The translations under genes and the position numbers were made by a program. Shown here one piece after another: positions 1-8,547 of a DNA stretch of 64,000 nt (its first letter is position 1; each line of letters begins with the position of its first letter). Source of the DNA: Tropicimonas sediminicola (GTDB lineage Bacteria > Pseudomonadota > Alphaproteobacteria > Rhodobacterales > Rhodobacteraceae); contig NZ_FZOY01000004.1 in assembly GCF_900188335.1 (NCBI RefSeq), forward strand, positions 62,001-126,000. The letters run 5' to 3'. The notes under the pieces were generated by a model that had not been told where the DNA came from, did not search any database, and was given only the letters and a program-made list of their open reading frames with translations.

Positions 1-1
1 C

Positions 2-172
2 CGTAGGGTCGGCGACAGGCTCCGCGCCGGGGTGATCCAGGTCAACGGCCGCGCCTCGGGCTACGGCTCCCCGTTCGGCGGTTACAAGAAATCCGGCATC
101 GGCCGCGAGGGTGGCATCTTCGGGCTGGAGGATTACCAGGAGATCAAGGTCCGCGCGCCCTTCACCACCTGA
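2..172 (+). CDS. Aldehyde dehydrogenase, C-terminal fragment (5' end outside window)
   Basis: The reading frame enters from the left edge and ends at TGA 170-172. The 56 visible residues carry the conserved C-terminal signature of NAD(P)-dependent aldehyde dehydrogenases: VNGRASGYGSPFGGYKKSG followed by IGREGG and the ending EDYQEIK. This segment contributes to the oligomerisation tail and lies after the catalytic Cys, which is outside the window. The substrate cannot be told from this fragment. The gene is convergent with the histidine phosphatase gene, 10 bases away. It may belong with the catabolic genes at 0.8-3.7 kb, but it is on the opposite strand. Confidence 0.9.
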   Translation, partial: RRVGDRLRAGVIQVNGRASGYGSPFGGYKKSGIGREGGIFGLEDYQEIKVRAPFTT

Positions 173-187
173 CGGGCGCGCCTCAGG
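168..187. terminator. Compact bidirectional hairpin containing both stop codons
   Basis: CCTGA (168-172) pairs with TCAGG (183-187) around a GC-rich loop that itself contains the palindrome GGCGCGCC. The TGA of the aldehyde dehydrogenase and the TGA of the opposite histidine phosphatase gene form the stem base. There is no T-tract, so the terminator role is inferred from position between convergent genes. Confidence 0.35.
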
Positions 188-677
188 GCATCAGCAGCGC
201 AACGAAGACGGGAGCGCCGTCACCAACGGGCGCGACGAGGAACAGGTTGGCGAAGTCGTCGTCTTTCACGTCGGGCGGCGTCTCGACACCCAGCTGAAAA
301 AGGATGCCCGGGATCGTTTCGGTATGCGCAATGACGAGGACGGTGTCCTCGTCATGATCGAACGCCAACAGGTCCATGAGCCCCGCGGTATCGGTCATCG
401 GCACTTCGGTCCGTTCCAGATCGAGCGAGGCCGCGATGATCTCCCCGGTCTCCCGGGACCGCGCCGCGTCGGTGTGCAGGACGATGTCGATACCGGATGT
501 CTTCAGGAGGTCGGCCCAGGCCTCGGCCCTGCCGCGCCCTGCGGCGGTCAGTGGCGGATCATCGCCCTCCGCCTCCTTTTCAGCATGCCGGATGACAAAC
601 ACCATCTCCTGCGCCGCCGCAGCCGATCCCCAGCCGAGGGAGGCAAGGATCGCCGTCAGCAGGAGGATCGTCTTCAC
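183..677 (-). CDS. Secreted histidine phosphatase family protein (phosphoglycerate-mutase fold)
   Basis: 164 aa. The N-terminus is a signal peptide (MKTILLLTAILASLGWGSAAAA, cleavage near AAA-QE). The mature part opens with VFVIRHAEK, the RHG-type phosphohistidine motif of the histidine phosphatase superfamily. A second basic motif follows (DAARSRETGEI) and the late catalytic His lies in VIAHTETIPGIL. At about 140 mature residues it is a short SixA/PGAM-like phosphatase acting in the periplasm. The start codon is GTG at 677, chosen because it yields the complete signal peptide. Substrate unknown. Confidence 0.82.
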   Translation of the reverse strand: MKTILLLTAILASLGWGSAAAAQEMVFVIRHAEKEAEGDDPPLTAAGRGRAEAWADLLKTSGIDIVLHTDAARSRETGEIIAASLDLERTEVPMTDTAGLMDLLAFDHDEDTVLVIAHTETIPGILFQLGVETPPDVKDDDFANLFLVAPVGDGAPVFVALLMP

Positions 678-772
678 AGCGGAACGCCTCGTGTTGCCAT
701 CCTTCGATCAAACGCAAAGCAACGGGTTTACGCAACGGCAAAGTTGGCCCCTCCAAGGCAACAGCCCGAGCC

Positions 773-1924
773 TCAGGCGCTCTTCAGCGTCGGTTCCGGG
801 GCCGATGCGCCGGTGTGCCCCTGCTGAGCCAGCACCCGGTAGGCGCTGCGCAGGGCGCCCCGATCGGTGTAGCAGCCGCGCAGGTGGCGCATGCCGCTGT
901 CGGCCACGTAGCCTTCCCGCCCGTGCACGATCCGGTGGTTGTCGAAGATCACGCATTGGCCCGCAGTCGAACGGAAGCGCATCAGGAAGCGCTCCTCCTG
1001 CATCATGCGGATGAACTTGACGAACGCCGGGTAGTAGGTGTCGAGCAGTTCCTGCGGCAGGTCCAGTATGTCCTGCAGGTGCTGGGAGATTGTAACGCCG
1101 GTCACGCGGCCCTCCGGGTCGGTTTCGATCACCCGCTGGTGGGCGCGGTAGTCCCAGGTCTCGTGGCGGTAGAAGAAGGGAATGTCGTGGCTGGCCAGCA
1201 GGCGATAGGCCTCCGGGTCCTCGTCGTACAGGGCATTGGCCACCGCAGCCCCGTCGAGAAAGAGCGACCGGCCGCCTTCCACGGTGTTCTCGAGGCAATG
1301 CAGGAACTGCACCCCCGGCGCGGCCTCCTCGCCGGGCAGGTCGGTGTGCATCTCCAGAGGCCCGGCGGTGAAGGCGAGGTTCGTGGGCGCGATCTCGACG
1401 CGGACATCGAAGAAAAGCCCTTCGGCGGAGGGCGTGATCGGGCCGATGGCGTTGACCAGGCGCGCCAGGCTGCCCTCGTCGTCCGCCATGTCGGTGACGA
1501 TCGCGATGCCGTCCTCGATCAGCGCGCGGAGCAGGCGGGCGCGGGTTTCGGAGTCGTTCAGCACGGCCTCCTGCGGCAGGCGCGTCATCGCCGGCGCATG
1601 GTCGGCGTACCAGAGGCGGCGCGGCAGATCCGCCGGGTCCTCGGGCTTGCCCCGGGTGGCGAATGTGTCGAGCAAGGAGAGCGGGATGCGGCTCACGTGA
1701 TCCTCGCCCAGCCAGTCGACGACCAGCTCGCCGCCGTCGATCCGCGCCGCGGCGGCACGGGGAAGGTCGTGCAGCGCAGAGACGTCGAAGATCCGTTCGC
1801 GCGTCTGCGGGTCGATGCAGGACGGGCAGGCATCGCGCAACCAGCAGAAGTTGAAATAGGCCGGCCCGGTGGCCAGCGGAACGATCATGCCGGTCTCGGT
1901 CAGTTCGATCGGGCTGTCAGTCAT
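773..1924 (-). CDS. Gamma-butyrobetaine dioxygenase-like Fe(II)/2-oxoglutarate oxygenase
   Basis: 383 aa, the usual size of gamma-butyrobetaine or trimethyllysine hydroxylases. The N-terminus has the GBBH-type Cys-containing module (FCWLRDACPSCIDPQTRERI, residues about 26-45). The TauD/CsaS-like catalytic domain follows, with the iron ligands H193 and D195 in LEMHTDLPG and the distal His in NHRIVHGREGY. The ATG at 1924 was chosen because the upstream in-frame extension is low-complexity Arg/Ser/Pro. It is the last gene of a three-gene minus-strand operon behind the class II aldolase (25-base gap). Carnitine biosynthesis is possible, but the neighbours suggest hydroxylation in sugar-acid or betaine breakdown. 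Substrate is inference. Confidence 0.78.
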   Translation of the reverse strand: MTDSPIELTETGMIVPLATGPAYFNFCWLRDACPSCIDPQTRERIFDVSALHDLPRAAAARIDGGELVVDWLGEDHVSRIPLSLLDTFATRGKPEDPADLPRRLWYADHAPAMTRLPQEAVLNDSETRARLLRALIEDGIAIVTDMADDEGSLARLVNAIGPITPSAEGLFFDVRVEIAPTNLAFTAGPLEMHTDLPGEEAAPGVQFLHCLENTVEGGRSLFLDGAAVANALYDEDPEAYRLLASHDIPFFYRHETWDYRAHQRVIETDPEGRVTGVTISQHLQDILDLPQELLDTYYPAFVKFIRMMQEERFLMRFRSTAGQCVIFDNHRIVHGREGYVADSGMRHLRGCYTDRGALRSAYRVLAQQGHTGASAPEPTLKSA

Positions 1925-1949
1925 GTCTCGGTGCCTTCCCGTCGCTGGT

Positions 1950-2729
1950 TCAGGTTGCGTAATCGGAATTCTCGGTGTCGAGGATCTCGCGGATCGCGGA
2001 GAGGTGCGCCTCCGCCTGGCCGGGGTAATCCTCGAGCTCGCAGGCCGTCTTCTCGGCGATCTCGTGGGAGAGCACGCGCAGCGGCTGTCCGGTCTGCAGC
2101 GCGCGGATATAGGTCTCGGCCGCGCGCTCGAAATAATAGAGCCGGTTGAAGGCATCCGCGACGCTGTCACCCAGGACGAGGACGCCGTGGTTGCCCATGA
2201 TCATGACCTTCTTCTTCGGGTCCGTGAGCATGGACGCGCAGCGCTCGCCCTCTTCCTCGAAGGCCAGCCCGCCGAACTGCTCGTCGATCACGGTGCGGCC
2301 GTAGAAGGTCGCGGTGTTCTGGTCGATCGGCGGCAGGGTGCTGTCGGCGAGGGAGGCCAGCACGGTGGAAAAGATCGAATGGGCGTGCATCACGCAGCGG
2401 GCGTGGGGGCAACGCCGGTGGATCGAGCCGTGCAGCCCCCAGGCCGTGGGATCGGGGGCATCCGGGCGGTCCAGCGCGGCGGGGTCGTTGGCGTCGAGCA
2501 GCAGCAGGTCCGAGGCCCGGATACGCGAGAAATGCGCCTGGTTCGGGTTGATCAGGAACTGCGTGCCCGCGTCGTTCACGGCGAGGCTGAAGTGGTTGGC
2601 CACCGCCTCGTGCATGTTCAGGCGCGCGGTCCAGCGGAAGGCGGCGGCGAGGTCGGTGCGTTCCTGCCAAAACGCGATGTTGGGGCGGGTGTCGTCGAGG
2701 CTCACGGCTGTCGTCCCTTCGGCGATCAT
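1950..2729 (-). CDS. Class II aldolase/adducin family protein
   Basis: 259 aa, the expected size for the fuculose-phosphate aldolase/adducin fold. Visible family features are the N-terminal NHFSLAV segment, the FLINPNQAHFSRI stretch, the zinc-binding histidines in CVMHAHSIFSTVLA and the late MGNHGVLVLG His. The reaction is aldol cleavage or decarboxylation of a hydroxy- or oxo-acid. Its ATG overlaps the TGA of the upstream dehydrogenase gene by four bases (ATGA), showing translational coupling. The pair resembles LtnD plus OtnC of tetronate catabolism, but no OtnK-type kinase is present; a dioxygenase gene sits in its place. Confidence 0.85.
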   Translation of the reverse strand: MIAEGTTAVSLDDTRPNIAFWQERTDLAAAFRWTARLNMHEAVANHFSLAVNDAGTQFLINPNQAHFSRIRASDLLLLDANDPAALDRPDAPDPTAWGLHGSIHRRCPHARCVMHAHSIFSTVLASLADSTLPPIDQNTATFYGRTVIDEQFGGLAFEEEGERCASMLTDPKKKVMIMGNHGVLVLGDSVADAFNRLYYFERAAETYIRALQTGQPLRVLSHEIAEKTACELEDYPGQAEAHLSAIREILDTENSDYAT

Positions 2730-3694
2730 TCGGCGGCGACGGGGCGGGCGATGCCGGTCGGGACGACCTCGTAGCCCGGCTCCTCGGGCTCGTCGTCGAC
2801 CATCTCGGGCGGAAAGCCGGGCGCGCGGATGTCGAGGCCGGTTGCGTCCTCAAGGCGGCGGATGATGTTGGGCGACAGCTCGCGCGGGCCATACCGTTCC
2901 CGCCCGTTGCGGAAGATCTCGTTGAGCAGCGGAGAGATCTCCAGCGGCACGCCGGCGCGATCGGCGATCGCCTGGAACAGGCCGATGTCCTTGGAGACGA
3001 GATCCATGGTGAAAGAGATGTCGCGCGAGCCGTTGAGGATCACCTGGCTCTCGGTCTCGTGCACGAAGGAGGTGCCGGAGGAGATCTTGATCGCCTCGTA
3101 GGCGGTGTTCATGTCCATCCCGGCGGCCTTTGCGGTTACCAGCGCCTCGCAGACCGAGACGAGGTTGGCGGTGGCGAGGTAGTTGGTGACCACCTTGAGG
3201 ACCGACGCCGAGCCCACGGGACCGGTATGCAGGACCCGGCGCCCAAGCGTCATCAGCAACGGCAGGACGCGCTCGAAGGTCTCGCGCTCGCAACCTGCGA
3301 AGATCGAGATATTGCCGGTATCGGCCCGGTGGCATCCGCCCGAGACGGGGCAGTCGACGGCGGTGCCGCCCTTCGCCTCGACCAGCGCGGCAAGGCGGCG
3401 GATCTCCGCATCGTCGGTGGTGGACATTTCGAGCCAGATCTTGCCGGGGACGACCTCGGGCAGCATCTCCTCCATCACCGCCGCAGAGGCAGCGGGCGAA
3501 GGAAGGCAGGTGATGACCACGTCGCAGTTACGCATCAGGCTCGCCGCATCGCCGGCCGCGGCCGCACCGCGGCCCACGAAACCTGCGACCAGCTCGGGCT
3601 TGCGGTCGAGCACCGTCAGATCGAAGCCGTTCCGCAGCAGGCTGCCGCTCAACTTGCCGCCCACGTTCCCCAGGCCGATAAACCCGACTTTCAT
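2726..3694 (-). CDS. NAD(P)-dependent 3-hydroxyisobutyrate dehydrogenase-like oxidoreductase
   Basis: 322 aa. The N-terminus is a Rossmann fold (MKVGFIGLGNVGG). The substrate loop follows (DCPVSGGCHRADTGNISIF), and the catalytic Lys lies in SVLKVVTNYLATANL (K-x3-N), all typical of beta-hydroxyacid dehydrogenases (HIBADH, tartronate semialdehyde reductase, LtnD). The ATG at 3694 is preferred because an upstream extension would put non-family residues before the Rossmann strand. The C-terminus carries an acidic extension (EMVDDEPEEPGYEV) beyond the usual end. It is the first gene of the operon with the aldolase and the dioxygenase. It probably oxidises a C4 sugar acid or similar; this is inference. 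Confidence 0.87.
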   Translation of the reverse strand: MKVGFIGLGNVGGKLSGSLLRNGFDLTVLDRKPELVAGFVGRGAAAAGDAASLMRNCDVVITCLPSPAASAAVMEEMLPEVVPGKIWLEMSTTDDAEIRRLAALVEAKGGTAVDCPVSGGCHRADTGNISIFAGCERETFERVLPLLMTLGRRVLHTGPVGSASVLKVVTNYLATANLVSVCEALVTAKAAGMDMNTAYEAIKISSGTSFVHETESQVILNGSRDISFTMDLVSKDIGLFQAIADRAGVPLEISPLLNEIFRNGRERYGPRELSPNIIRRLEDATGLDIRAPGFPPEMVDDEPEEPGYEVVPTGIARPVAAE

Positions 3695-3898
3695 GTTCCA
3701 AGATCCACTTCGCCGTTTCCATTTCAGGGATGGTGGCAAAAAGACCGGGAGCTGAGAAACGATCTGATTGCGCGCTCAGGCCAAACTGCGGTTGAAGCAG
3801 CCGCGCGGGACAGGGCGACGACAGGCGAAACCGCGCCACAAGGATTGGCCATGCCGCCAATCCCCCCTACATTATGTGCCGCGTGCGAAAGGGAATCT

Positions 3899-4330
3899 GT
3901 GGAAAACTACGTCAACCTCGTGAAGCTGTGCGTCGGCGCCGAAGCGGTCGACGACCTCATCGCCTGGCAGCAGAGCGCCCGGGCCAAGGGGCCGGACGGT
4001 TTGCCCCGGCACATCACCCGCATGTGGCCGCGCCGCGAGACGGAGTTGCTGGCGGGCGGCTCGATCTACTGGGTGTTCAAGGGCACGATCCTGGCCCGCC
4101 AGAAGATCTTGCGGCTGGACGAGGCAACGGGTGCGGACGGGGTTTCTCGCTGCGCGCTGGTGCTGGACCCGGAGGTCCACCGCACCGAAGCGGTGCCGCG
4201 CCGCCCGTTCCAGGGCTGGCGCTACCTGCCTGCAGAGGACAGCCCCCGCGACCTGCCCGAAAGCCGGACGGCCGACGACCAGCTGCCGATGGACCTGGAA
4301 CTGGCGCTGGCCGAGATCGGGGTGCGCTGA
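3899..4330 (+). CDS. DUF1489 family protein
   Basis: 143 aa from a GTG start. The sequence VNLVKLCVGAEAVDDLIAWQ, then HITRMWPRRETELLAGGSIYWVFKG, and a C-terminal PFQGWRYL segment match the alphaproteobacterial DUF1489 family, whose function is unknown. GTG 3899 follows a GAAAGGGA purine tract. An alternative ATG at 3851 (AAGGA upstream) would add 16 residues, but these use unusual codons and precede the place where the family normally begins, so the shorter form is preferred. It is convergent with hisG. Confidence 0.8.
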   Translation: MENYVNLVKLCVGAEAVDDLIAWQQSARAKGPDGLPRHITRMWPRRETELLAGGSIYWVFKGTILARQKILRLDEATGADGVSRCALVLDPEVHRTEAVPRRPFQGWRYLPAEDSPRDLPESRTADDQLPMDLELALAEIGVR

Positions 4331-4340
4331 GCGCGGCTCA
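4328..4340. terminator. Stop-codon hairpin between DUF1489 gene and hisG
   Basis: TGAGC (4328-4332), loop GCG, GCTCA (4336-4340) is a perfect inverted repeat. Its outer bases are the TGA stops of both convergent genes. Termination is inferred from position. Confidence 0.35.
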
Positions 4341-5036
4341 GACGTTTTCTTCCAGCCGCTCTGACAGAATATCGAGCGCCGCCCGGGTGCGATCGTTCCA
4401 CGCGGCGGATTTCGAGCGGAACAGCGTTGCCTGGCTGCGGTGGATCAGCCCGTCGGACAGCACCTTGAGGTGATTGGCGCGCAGCGTGTCACCGGTGGAG
4501 GTGATGTCGGCCACGGCCTCGGCGGTCAGGTTCTTGACGGTGCCCTCGGTCGCGCCCTGGCTGTCGACCAGCTGGTAATCGGCTACTCCCGCCTCGCGCA
4601 GGAACTCCCGCACCATCCGGTGATACTTGGTGGCGATCCGTAGCCGGTGCCCGTGCCGCTGCCGGAAGGCCGAGGCGACCGCGTCCAGATCCTCCAGCGT
4701 GTCGACATCGACCCAGCACTTCGGCACCGCGATCACCAGGTCCGCCTGCCCGAAGCCCATACCGCTCAGTTCCTCGACACGGTCCTGCCAGGCGGGGATA
4801 CGCTCGCGCACGAGGTCGGTGCCGGTAACGCCGAGGTGGATCCGACCGGCGTTCAGCTCGCGCGGGATCTCGCCCGCGGAGAGTAGCACCAGGTCGACAC
4901 CGTCGATCCCGCCCACGGCGCCCGCGTATTCCCGCTCCGAACCGGTGCGCCGGATATCGAGCCCGCGCGCACCGAACCAGTCGAAGGTCTTTTCCATCAG
5001 CCGGCCCTTGGAGGGCACTCCGAGTTTAAGGCTCAT
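4338..5036 (-). CDS. hisG: ATP phosphoribosyltransferase, short form
   Basis: 232 aa, the length of the short-form HisG that needs a HisZ partner. It catalyses the first step of histidine synthesis, ATP plus PRPP to phosphoribosyl-ATP, in the cytoplasm. Family features are LKLGVPSKGRLMEKT at the start, GVTGTDLVRE, and the PRPP-binding region VDSQGATEGTVKNL. The C-terminal regulatory ACT-like domain of long HisG is absent, as expected. The ATG at 5036 overlaps the hisZ stop by four bases. Order of transcription is hisS, hisZ, hisG. Confidence 0.96.
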   Translation of the reverse strand: MSLKLGVPSKGRLMEKTFDWFGARGLDIRRTGSEREYAGAVGGIDGVDLVLLSAGEIPRELNAGRIHLGVTGTDLVRERIPAWQDRVEELSGMGFGQADLVIAVPKCWVDVDTLEDLDAVASAFRQRHGHRLRIATKYHRMVREFLREAGVADYQLVDSQGATEGTVKNLTAEAVADITSTGDTLRANHLKVLSDGLIHRSQATLFRSKSAAWNDRTRAALDILSERLEENV

Positions 5037-6148
5037 GCCGCGCCTCCGCGCCCAAGTTCCAGGACCAGCCCGGGGCGGATCATCCCGCCCACCGCCGGCA
5101 TCTCGCGCCCCTGCCCCAGCACCCGCGTCAGCGCGTCGTAGCGCCCGCCGGAGGCCACCGGCGGCAGGTGCGGCTGGCGGCCGGCGTAGAAGCCGAAGAC
5201 GAAGCCGTCGTAGTATTCCATCGTGGTGCGGCCGTAGTTCGCCTCGAACTCGACGGCGTCGAGATCCACGCCATGCGACTGCATCACGTCGAAGCGCCGC
5301 TCCAGCCGGTCGAGCGCCGGGTCGAGCGCGGGCATGTCGACCGCGATGTCGCGCAGACGCGCCAGCGCATTGCCGGGCGTCTCGCGGATATCCAGAAGGT
5401 CGTCGATCAGCGCAACCTCGGCCGCGGAAATCGGCAGCTCGGCGGCGTCGTCCTGCAGCGTGCGAAGGCGCGCCTCGATCTCCTTCGGCGAACGCAGGCC
5501 GATCTGCGGCCCGTTGGCGGCAAGCAGCGCTTCGGCGCTTTCCGCCTTCAACCGGCGCAGGAGCTCCGCCCGGCTCGCCGGCACGCGGGAGCGGCCGGAA
5601 TACCGTTCGAGCAGCGCGCGGAACCGGCGCGGGCGCCAGATGTGCCGCATCAGCGCCGCCTTGCGCGGGGCGCTCGCAGTCAGCCCGGAGACCGCCGAGG
5701 TCAGCAGCCCGATATCGCCCATCGCGGCCCGCAGGGACAGCGGCGCCAGCACGCTGGCGAACCGCGCAAAGACCTCGGCCTCGGCCTCTTCCGGGTCGGC
5801 GGCGTCGAAGATCTCGAGCCCGACCTGGAAATACTCGTTGGCCCGTCCGGGCTCGGCCACCTCCTGCCGCCGGAAAACCTCGCCGGCGTAGGTATAGCGC
5901 ACGGCCCCTTCGCCCGAGGCCATGTGCATCTCGACCACCGGCACGGTGAAGTCGGGGCGGAGCATCTGCTCGCCCTTCAGCGGGTCGCCCGTCACGTAGG
6001 CACGGGCGCGGATATCCTCGCCGTAAAGGTCGAGCAGCGTATCGGCGGGTTGCAGGATGTCGGGATCGACGATCCGTGCTCCGGCCTCGAGAAACACCGA
6101 GCGGAGCCGCCCGGCTTCGGCGCGGACCTGGTCCTTGGTCGGCTGCAT
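5033..6148 (-). CDS. hisZ: ATP phosphoribosyltransferase regulatory subunit
   Basis: 371 aa. This is a HisRS-like catalytic core without tRNA charging, required for activity and feedback control of short HisG. Visible class II synthetase-like motifs are LRPDFTVPVVEMH, the region around TYAGEVFRRQE, FQVGLEIF, and the late ASGGRYDALTRVLG. It is shorter than HisS and lacks a C-terminal anticodon-binding domain, as usual. It starts 3 bases after the hisS stop and overlaps hisG by 4 bases, so the three genes form a tight operon. Confidence 0.94.
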   Translation of the reverse strand: MQPTKDQVRAEAGRLRSVFLEAGARIVDPDILQPADTLLDLYGEDIRARAYVTGDPLKGEQMLRPDFTVPVVEMHMASGEGAVRYTYAGEVFRRQEVAEPGRANEYFQVGLEIFDAADPEEAEAEVFARFASVLAPLSLRAAMGDIGLLTSAVSGLTASAPRKAALMRHIWRPRRFRALLERYSGRSRVPASRAELLRRLKAESAEALLAANGPQIGLRSPKEIEARLRTLQDDAAELPISAAEVALIDDLLDIRETPGNALARLRDIAVDMPALDPALDRLERRFDVMQSHGVDLDAVEFEANYGRTTMEYYDGFVFGFYAGRQPHLPPVASGGRYDALTRVLGQGREMPAVGGMIRPGLVLELGRGGAA

Positions 6149-6151
6149 GGG

Positions 6152-7630
6152 TCAGCCCCCCGCCTGGAGGATGCGCCGGATCTCGGCCACCATCTCGTTG
6201 CGCGGCACCTCGCGCTGCGCGGGCTGGCTCTTCCACTCCTCGAGGCTGGCGTTCTCGGCGATCTTCGCGCCCAGCACCAGGTCCTTGACCTGCACCACGC
6301 CGCGCGCCGCCTCGTCCTCGCCCTGGATCACCGCCACCGGCGAGAGCCGCTTGTCGGCATACTTGAGCTGGTTGCCGAAGTTCTTCGGGTTGCCGAGGTA
6401 GACCTCGGCCCGGATTCCCTCGGCCCGCAGCTCGCCCACCATCGCCTGGTAGTCGGCCATGCGGGCGCGATCCATCACCGTCACGATGACCGGCCCCCTG
6501 GTCACGCCGTCGAGCCGCCCCTTGGCGCGGAGCGCGGCCAGCAGCCGGTCGACGCCGATGGAGACCCCGGTCGCCGGCACCGCCTGCCCCGTGAAACGCT
6601 TCACGAGGTCGTCGTAGCGTCCGCCGCCTGCGACCGAGCCGAACTGGCGCGGACGGCCCTTCTCGTCGGTGATCTCGAAGGTCAGCTCCGCCTCGAAAAC
6701 CGGACCGGTGTAATAGCCGAGACCACGGACGACCGACGGGTCGATCTCGGTGCGGTCCGGGCCATAGCCCTGCGCCGCCAGCAGCTCGCCGATCTGTTCC
6801 AACTCGTCCACGCCGGCAGTGCCAATGCTGGAGCCGGTGACGACCTCGCGCAGCGACCGGATGGTGGCGCCGGCATCGGCGCCCTTGGCCTGCATGAAGG
6901 CCAGCACCGTGTCGGCCACGTCATTGCTCAACCCGACCCCGTCGATGAAGGCGCCGCTCTGGTCCTTGCGGCCGGTGGTCAGCAGCTCGCGCACGCCGTC
7001 CGGGCCGACCTTGTCGAACTTGTCGATGGTGCGCAGCACCGCGTCGGCGGTCTCGCGGTCCTCGGCGGGGTTGACGCCCACCGCTTCCAGCACGCCGTTC
7101 AGGACCTTGCGGTTGTTGATCCGCACGAGGTAGTCGCCGCGCGGAATGCCCACGCGCTCCAGCGCGTCGCTGAGCATCGCGCAGACCTCGGCGTCGGCGG
7201 CGACGGAGGGCGCGCCGACGGTGTCGGCATCGCATTGATAGAACTGCCGGAAGCGTCCCGGCCCCGGCTTCTCGTTCCGCCAGACCGGGCCCATCGCATA
7301 GCGGCGGTAGGGGCTCGGCAGGTCGTTGCGGAACTGCGCGGCCACGCGGGCGAGCGGCGCCGTCAGGTCATAGCGCAGCGCCAGCCAGTCGCCCTCTTCC
7401 TCCCAGGCAAAGACCCCGGCGTTCGGGCGGTCGACGTCCGGCAGGTACTTGCCGAGCGCCTCCACCGTCTCCACGGCAGAGGTTTCCAGAGGGTCGAAAC
7501 CGTAAAGATGATAGACCTCGGCGATCTGACCGAGCATATGGTTGCGCTCGGCCACTTCCGCACCAAAATAGTCGCGGAAGCCCTTGGGCGTTTCGGCCCT
7601 GGGGCGGCGGGGCTTCTTGTCCTTGGCCAT
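6152..7630 (-). CDS. hisS: Histidyl-tRNA synthetase
   Basis: 492 aa. It charges tRNA-His with histidine. Class II motif 2 is seen as [20 protein letters not shown]. The histidine-A signature is [16 protein letters not shown], and motif 3 lies in [15 protein letters not shown]. The C-terminal anticodon-binding domain begins at [13 protein letters not shown]. The start [20 protein letters not shown] at 7630 is chosen because the family core begins at [11 protein letters not shown]. First gene of the hisS-hisZ-hisG operon, divergent from slyX (100 bases). Confidence 0.96.
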   Translation of the reverse strand: MAKDKKPRRPRAETPKGFRDYFGAEVAERNHMLGQIAEVYHLYGFDPLETSAVETVEALGKYLPDVDRPNAGVFAWEEEGDWLALRYDLTAPLARVAAQFRNDLPSPYRRYAMGPVWRNEKPGPGRFRQFYQCDADTVGAPSVAADAEVCAMLSDALERVGIPRGDYLVRINNRKVLNGVLEAVGVNPAEDRETADAVLRTIDKFDKVGPDGVRELLTTGRKDQSGAFIDGVGLSNDVADTVLAFMQAKGADAGATIRSLREVVTGSSIGTAGVDELEQIGELLAAQGYGPDRTEIDPSVVRGLGYYTGPVFEAELTFEITDEKGRPRQFGSVAGGGRYDDLVKRFTGQAVPATGVSIGVDRLLAALRAKGRLDGVTRGPVIVTVMDRARMADYQAMVGELRAEGIRAEVYLGNPKNFGNQLKYADKRLSPVAVIQGEDEAARGVVQVKDLVLGAKIAENASLEEWKSQPAQREVPRNEMVAEIRRILQAGG

Positions 7631-7730
7631 GACGGGGTTCCTCGGGTCTGTCGTCGCGGCAGCGTCTAGCCCAAGGGGGTCCGTGCCGCAAGGAGCGCCG
7701 GGAAAAGGTCGCAATCGGAAGGATGACACG

Positions 7731-7931
7731 GTGAGCATGGATCGTATCGAGGAAGAGCTGGCACACCTGCGCCGCACGACCGAAGACCTGTCCGAAGTCG
7801 TCGCCCGACAGGCGCGCGACATAGAAAAGCTGACCCGTCAGGTCACGCTGCTCCTGCAACGCGCGGCGGAACAGGAGGCGGAGGGGAGCGGCGGTGTCGT
7901 GCTCGGCGACGAGCGCCCCCCGCATTACTGA
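7731..7931 (+). CDS. slyX: SlyX family protein
   Basis: 66 aa. The SlyX pattern is clear: an N-terminal coiled-coil helix ([20 protein letters not shown], then [16 protein letters not shown]) and the short polar tail ending in ERPPHY. The molecular role is not well defined in the family. A GGAAGGA ribosome-binding site lies 7 bases before GTG 7731; ATG 7737 is an alternative start two codons later. It runs divergently from hisS and convergently with the DUF4864 gene. Confidence 0.86.
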   Translation: MSMDRIEEELAHLRRTTEDLSEVVARQARDIEKLTRQVTLLLQRAAEQEAEGSGGVVLGDERPPHY

Positions 7932-7950
7932 ACCGCTTTACCGAACGCGC

Positions 7951-8367
7951 TCAGGCCCCGACCTGCGGCGGCTCGAGGAATCGCACGCCGTTTATCTTCC
8001 AGCCGTCCCCGAGCTGGATCATCTCGTATTCAAGGAAATGCACCCGCCCCTGCGCGTCGCGGATCACCACGCGTTGCAGCATCCGCGGCCCTTGCGATTC
8101 CAGCGCGCCAAAGCTGAGCGCCTCGGGCCGCCAGACCATCGGATAGCCCTCGCGCACCATCTGGCCGAAGATATCGGGGGTGCGGAACATCTGCCGGATC
8201 ATCGGGGAGGCGTGCTCGAAGGCCCCCGACAGATCCCCTGACTCGAAGTCGGAGATCTGATCGCGGATGACCGCTTCGATCGCGGAAGGGGTGGCCTCCT
8301 GCGCCTGTGGCTGGCCCGCCAAGATCGCGAGCGCGAGTGAAAGAACGAGTGATCTGACGCGGTACAT
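7951..8367 (-). CDS. DUF4864 domain secreted protein
   Basis: 138 aa with a signal peptide (MYRVRSLVLSLALAILAGQPQAQ). The mature part has the NTF2-like pattern of DUF4864 proteins: AIEAVIRDQISDFESGDLSG, then AFEHASPMIRQMF, MVREGYPMVWRP and the C-terminal strand WKINGVRFLEP. Such proteins are small, periplasmic and of unknown function; the fold suggests ligand binding. The ATG at 8367 gives the complete signal peptide. Convergent with slyX, 19 bases apart. Confidence 0.78.
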   Translation of the reverse strand: MYRVRSLVLSLALAILAGQPQAQEATPSAIEAVIRDQISDFESGDLSGAFEHASPMIRQMFRTPDIFGQMVREGYPMVWRPEALSFGALESQGPRMLQRVVIRDAQGRVHFLEYEMIQLGDGWKINGVRFLEPPQVGA

Positions 8368-8547
8368 GATCCGGCCCTCCCACGAGAAACGGTAGTGCAG
8401 CGCGCGGACCTTTCAAACGCGCGTGAGGAATCGAGAAGCGAACCCGACCAACCAACGGAGACGCATTCGACACGCTCGACCCGGCGCTGGCCGCCTTCTT
8501 GTGGCGGCGCGGCAATCGAGCTACCGTGCTCGCTTCACCTTGCAAAA

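Noticed and set aside
5168-7669. Very long (833 aa) open frame antisense to hisZ and hisS
   Set aside because: High GC content keeps antisense frames open; the product has no family motifs while hisS and hisZ on the other strand are certain.
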